Shown: positions 1-5,228 of the stretch, in pieces
How the letters are laid out: the number at the start of each line of letters is the position of its first letter
Position numbering within the stretch: position 1 is the stretch's first letter
NCBI GenBank assembly: GCA_025362115.1
Contig: JANYIK010000087.1
Coordinates: forward strand, 1-6,847
Direction: 5' to 3'
Source: Methylophilaceae bacterium
GTDB taxonomy: Bacteria; Pseudomonadota; Gammaproteobacteria; Burkholderiales; Methylophilaceae
Length of the DNA stretch: 6,847 nucleotides
The notes under the pieces: generated by a model
Database searches by the model: none
Told to the model about the DNA's origin: nothing
What the model saw: only the letters and a program-made list of their open reading frames with translations
Program-made: the position numbers and the translations under genes

Positions 1-30
1 GTATGTGACTTACTTGGTGATTGCGCTGAC

Positions 31-930
31 TTAGGCAAACCAGATCAGCGCTACCAGCCCTGCAATCAAGGCGACTTTGGTGAGCTTGTACGCGGTGCGG
101 TTCCAGCGTTTATAGCGGCGGCGATATTGGCCGATGACCCACACATAATGAAACAGGCGGTTGAACAGGCCGGTTTGGTCGCCTTCCTGATTCGGCGAGC
201 TGGCGGCGGTGATGAGCGTGCTGCCGAGGAAATGATTCACTGCTTGCGCCCACTTGAAACGCATCGGACGCTCAATGTCGCAGAACAGGATGATGCGATC
301 CACATCTGTGGTGTTGTGCGCTTCGTGGATATAGGTCTCGTCAAACATCACGCATTCGCCGTCACGCCAACTGTAGTTTTTTCCGTCTACCTTGATGTAA
401 CAACCGTCATGATTGGGCGTGACCAGCCCTAGGTGATAACGAATGGAACCTGCGTAAGGGTCGCGGTGCGGGTTGAGTACGCCGTCTGGGGGCAGCTCGG
501 CGAACATCGCAGCTTTGATGGTAGGAATATCCCGCAGCAAGGCCACGGTGTTGGGGCAGAGGATGGCCGCTGAAGGATGATTTGCATCGTACCACTTCAA
601 GTAAAAGCGCTTCCAACCAGTTTTAAAGAAGGAATTGAAACTGGCATCGTTGTTGTTCTGCGCCGCTTGGATGCGCTCTTGTTCACGCAAATTTATTGCC
701 TCGTCGCGGATGATTTTCCAGTTTGTTGCTAGTGGTGCCAACTCAGGAAATTGGCTGACAGGCACGTAGGGATTGGCTTTGACCTTGGAAAAGACGTACA
801 TGAAGACATTGATGGGTGCCATGAAAGCCGAGAGATCGAATAGCTGTTTCATCAGCCGATGACGTACCTGGCCGCGAAAATGCACATAGCTGACCGAGCC
901 TAACAGCCATGCAATCAAAAACCATTTCAT
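31..930 (-). CDS. lpxO: LpxO-type lipid A / aspartyl-asparaginyl beta-hydroxylase
   Basis: This 299-residue protein belongs to the aspartyl/asparaginyl beta-hydroxylase family of Fe(II)/2-oxoglutarate oxygenases and most resembles LpxO, which 2-hydroxylates an acyl chain of lipid A at the inner membrane (Salmonella LpxO is of similar length). Residues 2-17 and about 284-298 are hydrophobic and look like terminal membrane anchors around a soluble catalytic core. The core shows an HRD motif with iron ligands His155 and Asp157. A second His follows at 202 in the YIHEAHN motif, and Arg212 lies ten residues later, matching the His-to-Arg spacing for 2-oxoglutarate binding in this family. Basic residues cluster at 269-277, before the C-terminal anchor. 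The ATG overlaps the upstream stop codon by 4 bp (ATGA), with an AAGGTG ribosome site at 941-946 about 10 nt away. Family membership is firm. The lipid A substrate is inferred from the double anchor and length; a peptidyl substrate is the alternative. Confidence 0.85.
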   Translation of the reverse strand: MKWFLIAWLLGSVSYVHFRGQVRHRLMKQLFDLSAFMAPINVFMYVFSKVKANPYVPVSQFPELAPLATNWKIIRDEAINLREQERIQAAQNNNDASFNSFFKTGWKRFYLKWYDANHPSAAILCPNTVALLRDIPTIKAAMFAELPPDGVLNPHRDPYAGSIRYHLGLVTPNHDGCYIKVDGKNYSWRDGECVMFDETYIHEAHNTTDVDRIILFCDIERPMRFKWAQAVNHFLGSTLITAASSPNQEGDQTGLFNRLFHYVWVIGQYRRRYKRWNRTAYKLTKVALIAGLVALIWFA

Positions 931-1160
931 GACGCGGACTCACCTTGTTTGTTGCGTGCTAGAAAGTGCGCTTCCGAGCAGTAGAATTGATTTTGGCTGG
1001 AGATAGCCTCACTTTTGGGGATATGCACCGCGCATATTGTACAAGCCACCATGTCGTCAGATTTTTCGGCTGGTGGTGGGTTTTGGCGTTGAATCTGCTG
1101 GCGTTTGAGCAGCGTAATGACCAGCCAAGCGATCACCGCGAATAACAAAAATTTAGTCAT
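927..1160 (-). CDS. PP0621 family small membrane-anchored zinc-ribbon-like protein
   Basis: This small protein has 77 residues. Residues 4-18 form one hydrophobic N-terminal helix, followed by a basic stretch (K19, R20, R25) that suggests a cytoplasmic C-terminal domain. The tail carries a CxxC pair (Cys40, Cys43), His46, then Cys61 and His65 in an FYCSEAH motif. This looks like a treble-clef or ribbon metal site and matches the PP0621 family as I remember it. Function is unknown. I chose the ATG at 1160 because the hydrophobic helix starts right after it, as in relatives. An in-frame GTG at 1187 would add nine unremarkable residues. The gene overlaps the downstream hydroxylase gene by 4 bp, so the two are probably co-translated. 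No good ribosome site precedes the ATG. A TACAAT box at 1167-1172 on this strand is close enough to allow a leaderless mRNA. Confidence 0.75.
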   Translation of the reverse strand: MTKFLLFAVIAWLVITLLKRQQIQRQNPPPAEKSDDMVACTICAVHIPKSEAISSQNQFYCSEAHFLARNKQGESAS

Positions 1161-1166
1161 GCCAAC

Positions 1167-1172
1167 ATTGTA
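1167..1172 (-). promoter_or_regulatory. Possible -10 box for the PP0621-lpxO unit
   Basis: On the minus strand TACAAT lies just upstream of the ATG at 1160, so a start about 7 nt downstream would fall on or beside the start codon. I see no convincing -35 element at 16-18 bp spacing, so this is a weak call. Confidence 0.25.
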
Positions 1173-1197
1173 CCCAAAAATTGCCACCTGCTATGAT
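1168..1197 (+). promoter_or_regulatory. Candidate sigma70-type promoter for the sigma factor cluster
   Basis: TTGTAC (1168-1173) and TATGAT (1192-1197) are separated by 18 bp, a reasonable match to housekeeping -35/-10 elements. Transcription would begin near 1204, about 20 nt before the ATG. The site lies in the 63-bp gap between the two divergent units and overlaps the possible -10 box of the opposite unit, so the two promoters could interfere. No GGAAC-type ECF promoter is visible at a workable spacing. Confidence 0.4.
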
Positions 1198-1223
1198 GCG
1201 GGCAACTTAAGGTCTCAAAGACT

Positions 1224-1778
1224 ATGGCAACTCCTGACGAACTTTCCGATTTTTTAACGCAAAATGAGCGTCGTGCCTTTAAGCAGGCTGCTTACGCAGT
1301 ACGTGACGACCACGCGGCGCTGGATATCGTGCAGGATGCCATGATGCGGCTAGCAGAAAAATATGGTCAGAAGCCTGCGAGCGAATTCCCCATGCTGTTT
1401 CAGCGTATTTTGCAAAACGCGATCCTGGATTTTTTTCGCCGCCGCAAAGTGCGTAATTTATGGACTACACCGTTGTCGGCGTTTTCCAACGAAGAAGATG
1501 ATAATGATCCGCTGGAAACGCTTGCGGGCGACGATGATGGAACGAATGAGCCGACGCAGCAGATAGACCGAAAACAGACCATGAAGTTGATAGAAAAAGC
1601 CCTCACCAAGCTGCCCTCGCGTCAACGCGAGGCCTTTGTGTTACGTTATTGGCAGGAGTTGGACGTGGCAGAAACCGCGAGCATCATGGGGTGTTCTGAG
1701 GGGAGCGTTAAAACCCATTGCTCACGCGCGGTACATGCGCTCGCCATCACCCTGCGAGCGAAAGGAGTATCACTATGA
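1224..1778 (+). CDS. RNA polymerase sigma factor, ECF (sigma70 family group 4)
   Basis: The protein has 184 residues, a normal ECF sigma length. Residues about 12-77 form region 2, which binds core polymerase and the -10 element, with the DIVQDAMMRLAEKY segment at 34-47 and a basic end near 72-77. Residues about 122-174 form region 4, with the LPSRQREAFVLRYWQ segment at 130-144 and a helix-turn-helix through GCSEGSVKTHCSRA. The linker is unusually acidic, with nine Asp/Glu in residues 90-105. It probably directs polymerase to a small, unknown regulon. The ATG has a weak AAGG element at 1209-1212 upstream. Its stop overlaps the next start by 4 bp. The overlapping DUF3619, DUF3106 and RDD genes suggest one operon and make an envelope-linked control mechanism plausible. 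The family is certain; the signal and targets are unknown. Confidence 0.92.
   Translation: MATPDELSDFLTQNERRAFKQAAYAVRDDHAALDIVQDAMMRLAEKYGQKPASEFPMLFQRILQNAILDFFRRRKVRNLWTTPLSAFSNEEDDNDPLETLAGDDDGTNEPTQQIDRKQTMKLIEKALTKLPSRQREAFVLRYWQELDVAETASIMGCSEGSVKTHCSRAVHALAITLRAKGVSL
1615..1632 (+). other. Perfect hairpin inside the sigma factor gene
   Basis: CCTCGCG (1615-1621) and CGCGAGG (1626-1632) form a 7-bp perfect stem with a TCAA tetraloop. It falls in the codons for the conserved LPSRQREAF segment of region 4. No T-tract follows, so it is not a terminator. It may be a by-product of the conserved protein sequence. Confidence 0.35.
1738..1760 (+). other. GC-rich hairpin immediately upstream of the DUF3619 ribosome binding site
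   Basis: CGCTCGC (1738-1744) and GCGAGCG (1754-1760) form a perfect 7-bp inverted repeat with a 9-nt loop inside the 3' end of the sigma factor gene. The AAAGGAG Shine-Dalgarno (1761-1767) begins directly after the stem. No U-tract follows, so it is not an intrinsic terminator. Ribosomes finishing the sigma gene would unwind it, which could reinforce coupling of the two genes. Confidence 0.45.
1761..1767 (+). promoter_or_regulatory. Strong ribosome binding site for the DUF3619 gene
   Basis: AAAGGAG lies 7 nt before the ATG at 1775 and is the strongest Shine-Dalgarno in this cluster. It settles the start of the DUF3619 gene and rejects an in-frame upstream ATG at 1718. Together with the ATGA overlap it suggests efficient synthesis of the second protein relative to the sigma factor, as expected if that protein restrains the sigma factor. 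Confidence 0.7.
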
Positions 1779-2173
1779 CAAATAAAATCGTGACAGACCA
1801 AGAGCAAATCACGGCACGTAAAATTGTAAAACTGTTGGATGAAAGCGCACAAGATTTGGATGCGACCACTTTGGCGCGCCTTGCCGATAGCCGTCAACAG
1901 GCCGTGGCAGCGATGGGGCGGCCGCAGCGTGTGGCTTTGCTGCAACCAGCACTCGCTGGATGGCAGCAGTTGCAACAACTTTCCGAGCATGGTTCGCGCT
2001 TCTGGTTACCGACGATTATTCTGTTGGCGGCGCTGGTAGCCGCGCTTGGCTCTCAGTGGAATACCCAACGCAACATTGATACCGACAGCCAATTACTGGC
2101 CGCTGAATTACCCCCAGAGGCCTACGCCGATAAGGAATTTGTGACATGGTTAGAAGCTACCTCGCGGCAATAA
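1775..2173 (+). CDS. DUF3619 family single-pass membrane protein, putative anti-sigma factor
   Basis: The protein has 132 residues. Residues 1-75 are polar and helical, including an amphipathic stretch at 11-47 (ARKIVKLLDES to QQAVAAM). One membrane helix spans about 77-93, and a short tail follows, ending in the LPPEAYADKEFVTWL motif (111-125) that I recognise as typical of DUF3619. There are no cysteines and no obvious enzyme residues. An N-in cytoplasmic domain, one membrane helix and a periplasmic tail is the standard shape of ECF anti-sigma factors. The position directly after a sigma gene, with a 4-bp overlap and a strong ribosome site, fits that role. The role is inference: I see no zinc-binding HxxxCxxC anti-sigma motif. 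The 3' end overlaps the next gene by 28 bp. Confidence 0.8.
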   Translation: MTNKIVTDQEQITARKIVKLLDESAQDLDATTLARLADSRQQAVAAMGRPQRVALLQPALAGWQQLQQLSEHGSRFWLPTIILLAALVAALGSQWNTQRNIDTDSQLLAAELPPEAYADKEFVTWLEATSRQ

Positions 2174-2565
2174 TCTTGTTAATGGCTGTCACTACAGCCT
2201 ACGCCGACGGTACGCCCAAATGGGCGCAGTTGAGCGATGCTGAACGTCAAGTGCTAGCGCCATTAGCTGGCGAATGGGACACTTTGCGGCCTTGGCAGAG
2301 TGAGAAAATGCTGCAAATCGCGCGCGATTATCCCAAGATGACGGCGGAACAAAAACAGCGCGTGCAAAAGCGTCTTTCAGACTGGAGTCGGCAAACGCCG
2401 TATGAGCGGGACAATGCGCGCAAGCAGTATCAAAAGTTTTCTGTTATGCCGCCGGAAAAACAGCAAGCTCTACGCCAGTTATGGATGGAATACAACAAAC
2501 TGCCGGAAGCTGAGCGCCAGAAACTGCGTGCGGAACCAGCACCTGAAGACGATTTAGGTAATTGA
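2146..2565 (+). CDS. DUF3106 family secreted protein with five 18-residue helical repeats
   Basis: The protein has 139 residues. A Sec signal peptide covers residues 1-20 (basic start, hydrophobic core at 6-16, AYA cleavage site), so the mature protein should be periplasmic or lipid-facing. The mature part is built from 18-residue units at 30-47, 48-65, 66-83, 84-101 and 102-119, plus a partial sixth. Each has an aromatic residue at unit position 15 (Trp44, Tyr62, Trp80, Phe98, Tyr116), and Pro occurs at position 2 in three units. The protein is rich in Gln, Lys, Arg and Glu, and almost wholly helical in appearance. Its Leu/Met-Thr/Pro-Pro-Glu-Gln style turns recall the LTxxQ repeats of Spy/CpxP stress proteins, but homology is unproven. 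The ATG at 2146 lies within the DUF3619 gene, with AAGGA at 2132-2136 9 nt upstream. Function is unknown; a periplasmic sensor or chaperone for the adjacent sigma system is my guess. Confidence 0.82.
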   Translation: MVRSYLAAIILLMAVTTAYADGTPKWAQLSDAERQVLAPLAGEWDTLRPWQSEKMLQIARDYPKMTAEQKQRVQKRLSDWSRQTPYERDNARKQYQKFSVMPPEKQQALRQLWMEYNKLPEAERQKLRAEPAPEDDLGN

Positions 2566-2954
2566 CCACGCCTAGTGTATGGAAGCGGCTCGCTTCCGCC
2601 CTCTATGATGCCTTGCTACTGCTGGCAGTGTTAATCGCCGCGAATGCCGTTTTTGTCTCGTTCTTTGGCAAAGCGGAAATCCCGCCTTTGAGATATTTTC
2701 ATCAAGTCTATCTTTACCTGATCTGCGCGACTTATTTTGTAGGTTTCTGGCAGCATGGCGGGCAAACGCTGGCCATGCGTACTTGGCACATCAAGCTGGT
2801 GTCGGCTTCTGGTGCGCATTTAGGTGTAGGGCAGGTTCTGCTCAGGTTTGTGCTTGCCCCTTTGGGCTTGCTGCTGTTTTGGTGGGCTTGGCTGGATAAA
2901 GAGCGCTGTTTTTTGCACGACAGGCTGGCCAAGACTAAGCTGGTAAAGGTCTAA
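2562..2954 (+). CDS. RDD family integral membrane protein
   Basis: The protein has 130 residues and three membrane helices at about 15-35, 46-63 and 93-110. The family hallmarks are present: Arg9 in the pre-helix WKRLAS segment, Asp16 in helix 1, the GQTLAMRTWHIKLV motif at 67-80 after helix 2, and LHDRLAKTKLV at 118-128 with Asp120. RDD proteins have no single agreed function; some are linked to ion or antiporter activity. The start is a TTG at 2562 that overlaps the previous stop (TTGA). No in-frame ATG occurs before residue 72, and the WKRLAS segment must be kept, so TTG is well supported although its ribosome site (AGGT, 2556-2559) is poor and too close. Expression probably depends on coupling to the DUF3106 gene. 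The stop codon overlaps that of lptG on the other strand. Confidence 0.88.
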   Translation: MTTPSVWKRLASALYDALLLLAVLIAANAVFVSFFGKAEIPPLRYFHQVYLYLICATYFVGFWQHGGQTLAMRTWHIKLVSASGAHLGVGQVLLRFVLAPLGLLLFWWAWLDKERCFLHDRLAKTKLVKV

Positions 2955-4021
2955 CGATGCTCCATCCACGCCAACATAGCGATGCCGCCAGCCAAGAATA
3001 TAAAGGTGGGAATAGTGGCGCTGGCAAAGGGTGGCCAGTCGTTGAGCAGACCGATGTGGACGAAAATTTTGTTGACGATTTGATAGCTGATACCAATCAT
3101 GATTCCCGCAAAAATCTTGATGCTGATACCGCCTGAGCGTTGCTGCAAAAAGCCGATGGGTAAGGCCAACACTACCATCACCAGACAGGCGGCGGGATAG
3201 ACGATTTTTGACCAGAGTGCGATGCGTTGACGCGTGGTTTTTTGGTGGTTTTCACTCAAATGATGGATGTAAGAATACAAATTCCATGCCGCCATTTTCT
3301 CCGGTACCACCAGCAATATATTCAACAAATCGGGTTGTATCACCGATTGCCAGTAGGCTTGTTTGAAACGCTGAGTCTGGATTTTGTCTTCTGTAAACTG
3401 CGTTTGCGTGATGTCATGCAGATTCCAGCGATTTCTTTCAAAATAACCACTCTCCGCATTATTCACCACGCGCAGCTTGAAATCCGGGTCAAATTCATAG
3501 ATGTGGATATTTTTTAGACTGGTATCAGGATTCACTTCTTCAATGTTGACGAAGCTGGCACCGTCTTTTACCCATAGGCCAGAGCGAAACTCCTGAGCCA
3601 CCACTTGGTCGGTGGCTTTGAGGCGCATTTTCTGGGCGTACCTTTCGCTAATGGGTGTGACCAGCTCGCCGATGACGAAGGTGAGTATGGCAAACACCAA
3701 GCCTATCCGCAGCAGCGCCCAGCCGATATTAGACATAGACAAGCCACTGGTACGCATCACCACCAGCTCTGAGCTATGGGTCAGCTGCGCCAGCGCGTAG
3801 AGCGCGCCCAGCAACACCGCCACCGGAGCGATTTCATACACATGACCAGGGGCCGATAGCAGCACGAATAGCAATACTGTGCCTAAGTTGTAAGTGCCGC
3901 GTCCAAGGTTGTCTAACTCTTGAATCAGGTCAAAAAAGGAAAACATGGCGAGCAAGGCCACTGCTACCAACAGCGTACCGGATAGGATTTCCTGTGCCAA
4001 GTAGCGTTTGAGCGTGTTCAT
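2951..4021 (-). CDS. lptG: LPS export ABC transporter permease LptG
   Basis: LptG has 356 residues and is one of two permeases of the inner-membrane LptB2FG transporter, which extracts LPS and passes it to LptC/LptA. Membrane helices appear at about 13-32, 47-57 with 64-80, and 97-122. A periplasmic beta-jellyroll domain spans about 135-240, followed by helices at 270-290, 302-323 and 335-352. The cytoplasmic loop SSELVVMRTSGLS (83-95), which couples to LptB, and the helix 5 segment SKIVYPAACLVMVVLALPIGF (271-291) are typical of the LptF/LptG family. I chose the ATG at 4021 because MNTLKRYLAQEIL is the usual N-terminus. It overlaps the lptF stop by 4 bp and has an AGGTG ribosome site at 4031-4035, 9 nt away. 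A longer open frame up to 4126 exists only inside lptF. The LptB ATPase gene is not in this window. Confidence 0.95.
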   Translation of the reverse strand: MNTLKRYLAQEILSGTLLVAVALLAMFSFFDLIQELDNLGRGTYNLGTVLLFVLLSAPGHVYEIAPVAVLLGALYALAQLTHSSELVVMRTSGLSMSNIGWALLRIGLVFAILTFVIGELVTPISERYAQKMRLKATDQVVAQEFRSGLWVKDGASFVNIEEVNPDTSLKNIHIYEFDPDFKLRVVNNAESGYFERNRWNLHDITQTQFTEDKIQTQRFKQAYWQSVIQPDLLNILLVVPEKMAAWNLYSYIHHLSENHQKTTRQRIALWSKIVYPAACLVMVVLALPIGFLQQRSGGISIKIFAGIMIGISYQIVNKIFVHIGLLNDWPPFASATIPTFIFLAGGIAMLAWMEHR

Positions 4022-5115
4022 CGTGCCAGCCACCTGGTGAAAGTTCTGGGGAACAGCGGCAGCAAGAAGATGCGGCGATAGAACAGATACACAAACAGTA
4101 GCATCACCGCGATATGAGCCGGCCACAAGCCGATGATGGCAGACAGTTTGTCGCGTGCCACCCAGGATTGCAAAATGGACAGCATATTGTTGTAAATCAG
4201 GTAGACCAGTATCGCCATGATTAAGTTGGCCGAACGCCCCGCACGTGGGTCAACAAAAGATAAGGGAATGGCAAGTAACACCAGCAATAATGCGGAAATG
4301 GGCAGCGATAAACGCCATTGCAGCTCAGCCATATTGTCTTGATTGCTATTCTCTATTAACTGCAAACTGGTGACGGCTTTGGGCGAGGGCGCTTCATGCT
4401 TGGCTTCGGTGGGCTCGGTGCGTAGTGTGTAGCTTTCAAAGTGCATCACGCCAAATTCCGGCGTATTGGGTGTGCCCTCATAGCGTCGCCCAGCCTGTAG
4501 AGTTAAAAACGTATCGCCTTTGGCATCGGTGCTTTGTGAGCCCTGTTGCGCCACGATAATGCCCAGTTTTTGATGCTGGGTGGATTGCGCGAAAATGTTG
4601 TGCACCGTGCTGTCACGTGTAGAAAAACGCTCCACAAAAAACACACGGTCAGCGTGTTGGGATTCTTTAAACACGCCGGGGGCAATGGCGCTCAACTCGT
4701 CACGGCTATCCATTTGCTCACGGAAATCCATGCCTTTTTGCGTCGCCCAGGGTGATACAAACATGCTCAAAACGGCAATCACGGCGATAACTGGCAAGGC
4801 GAAGGTTAGCACTGGCCGTACCAGCATCGTCATGCCTTGACCGGAAGTGAACCACACCACCATCTCGCTGTCTCTATGCCAGCGTGCCAATGTCATCAGT
4901 ACCGCGATAAATACCGTGAGCGTGAGCAACAGCGGCAAGAATTTTAGCAGGCTAAACCCCAGCAAGGTGCCAATCGCGTCGGAGGCCACTGCGCCTCTGG
5001 CGGCAAATCCCAGATAGTAGGTGACGCGCTGTGCGACCATGATGCCCATCAGCACTAGAAAGCTGGAGAGCGCGGTGGCGTAAAGCTCGTGAATTAAAGA
5101 CTTCTTGAAAATCAT
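4018..5115 (-). CDS. lptF: LPS export ABC transporter permease LptF
   Basis: LptF has 365 residues and is the partner permease of LptG in LptB2FG. The N-terminus MIFKKSLIHELYATAL is typical. Helices appear at about 10-30, 53-75 and 98-120. A periplasmic beta-jellyroll spans about 150-235, followed by a polar segment (236-265) and helices at 271-289, 297-315 and 329-347. The coupling-loop motif RDSEMVVWFTSG (81-92) and the LPISALLLVLLAIPLSFVDPR segment (271-291) mark the family. Its stop overlaps the lptG start (ATGA), so the two subunits are probably made in matched amounts. The gene is divergent from pepA, the same arrangement as in E. coli. No Shine-Dalgarno is visible before the ATG, which is unusual among the genes here; initiation may be leaderless or on a very short leader. 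Confidence 0.95.
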   Translation of the reverse strand: MIFKKSLIHELYATALSSFLVLMGIMVAQRVTYYLGFAARGAVASDAIGTLLGFSLLKFLPLLLTLTVFIAVLMTLARWHRDSEMVVWFTSGQGMTMLVRPVLTFALPVIAVIAVLSMFVSPWATQKGMDFREQMDSRDELSAIAPGVFKESQHADRVFFVERFSTRDSTVHNIFAQSTQHQKLGIIVAQQGSQSTDAKGDTFLTLQAGRRYEGTPNTPEFGVMHFESYTLRTEPTEAKHEAPSPKAVTSLQLIENSNQDNMAELQWRLSLPISALLLVLLAIPLSFVDPRAGRSANLIMAILVYLIYNNMLSILQSWVARDKLSAIIGLWPAHIAVMLLFVYLFYRRIFLLPLFPRTFTRWLAR

Positions 5116-5123
5116 TTTTGCAG

Positions 5124-5129
5124 TTTATA
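5124..5129 (-). promoter_or_regulatory. Possible -10 box for lptFG
   Basis: TATAAA on the minus strand sits 8 bp before the lptF ATG, which would place transcription start within a few bases of the start codon. No clear -35 hexamer is present at normal spacing (the 17-bp position reads CAAAGT), so the call is weak. Confidence 0.25.
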
Positions 5130-5160
5130 TTTTGAAATTCGGGGTAACTTTGACGCTTTA

Positions 5161-5190
5161 TTGAAAAACACCCAAAAAACAGGTGATAAT
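5161..5190 (+). promoter_or_regulatory. Candidate sigma70 promoter for pepA-holC
   Basis: TTGAAA (5161-5166) and GATAAT (5185-5190) lie 18 bp apart, a good housekeeping promoter match, in the AT-rich 113-bp gap between lptF and pepA. The predicted start near 5197 gives a leader of about 32 nt that contains the pepA ribosome site. Confidence 0.55.
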
Positions 5191-5216
5191 TAGAAAAAAT
5201 TCAACTCGTTAGACTT

Positions 5217-5221
5217 AAGGA
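5217..5221 (+). promoter_or_regulatory. Ribosome binding site of pepA
   Basis: AAGGA is 7 nt before the pepA ATG at 5229, a near-ideal Shine-Dalgarno that confirms the start. Confidence 0.7.
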
Positions 5222-5228
5222 AAACTTC

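Noticed and set aside
1..30. A terminator after the hydroxylase gene at the left edge
   Set aside because: The 30 visible bases show no GC-rich stem with a T-tract; too little sequence is present to judge.
127..432. A 101-residue open frame on the plus strand opposite the hydroxylase gene
   Set aside because: It is antisense to a clear family member, matches nothing I recognise, and has no ribosome site or promoter; it is a codon-bias shadow.
1161..1187. A nine-residue N-terminal extension of the PP0621 protein from a GTG at 1187
   Set aside because: The added residues are not part of the membrane helix or family pattern, and the extension would run back toward the candidate promoter of the divergent sigma gene.
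1201..1208. GGCAACTT as an ECF-type -35 element for autoregulation of the sigma gene
   Set aside because: It resembles GGAACTT, but a -10 at 16-17 bp spacing would fall at or inside the start of the coding region, leaving no usable leader.
1718..1774. A 19-residue N-terminal extension of the DUF3619 protein
   Set aside because: The strong AAAGGAG site at 1761-1767 and the ATGA overlap with the sigma stop fix the start at 1775.
4022..4126. A 35-residue N-terminal extension of LptG
   Set aside because: It lies wholly inside lptF in another frame. The family N-terminus begins at MNTLKRYLAQ, with a ribosome site and an ATGA overlap at 4018-4021.
5116..5228. A small RNA or riboswitch in the lptF-pepA gap
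   Set aside because: The AT-rich 113 bp show no stable stem or known aptamer pattern, and promoter and ribosome-site elements account for most of it.
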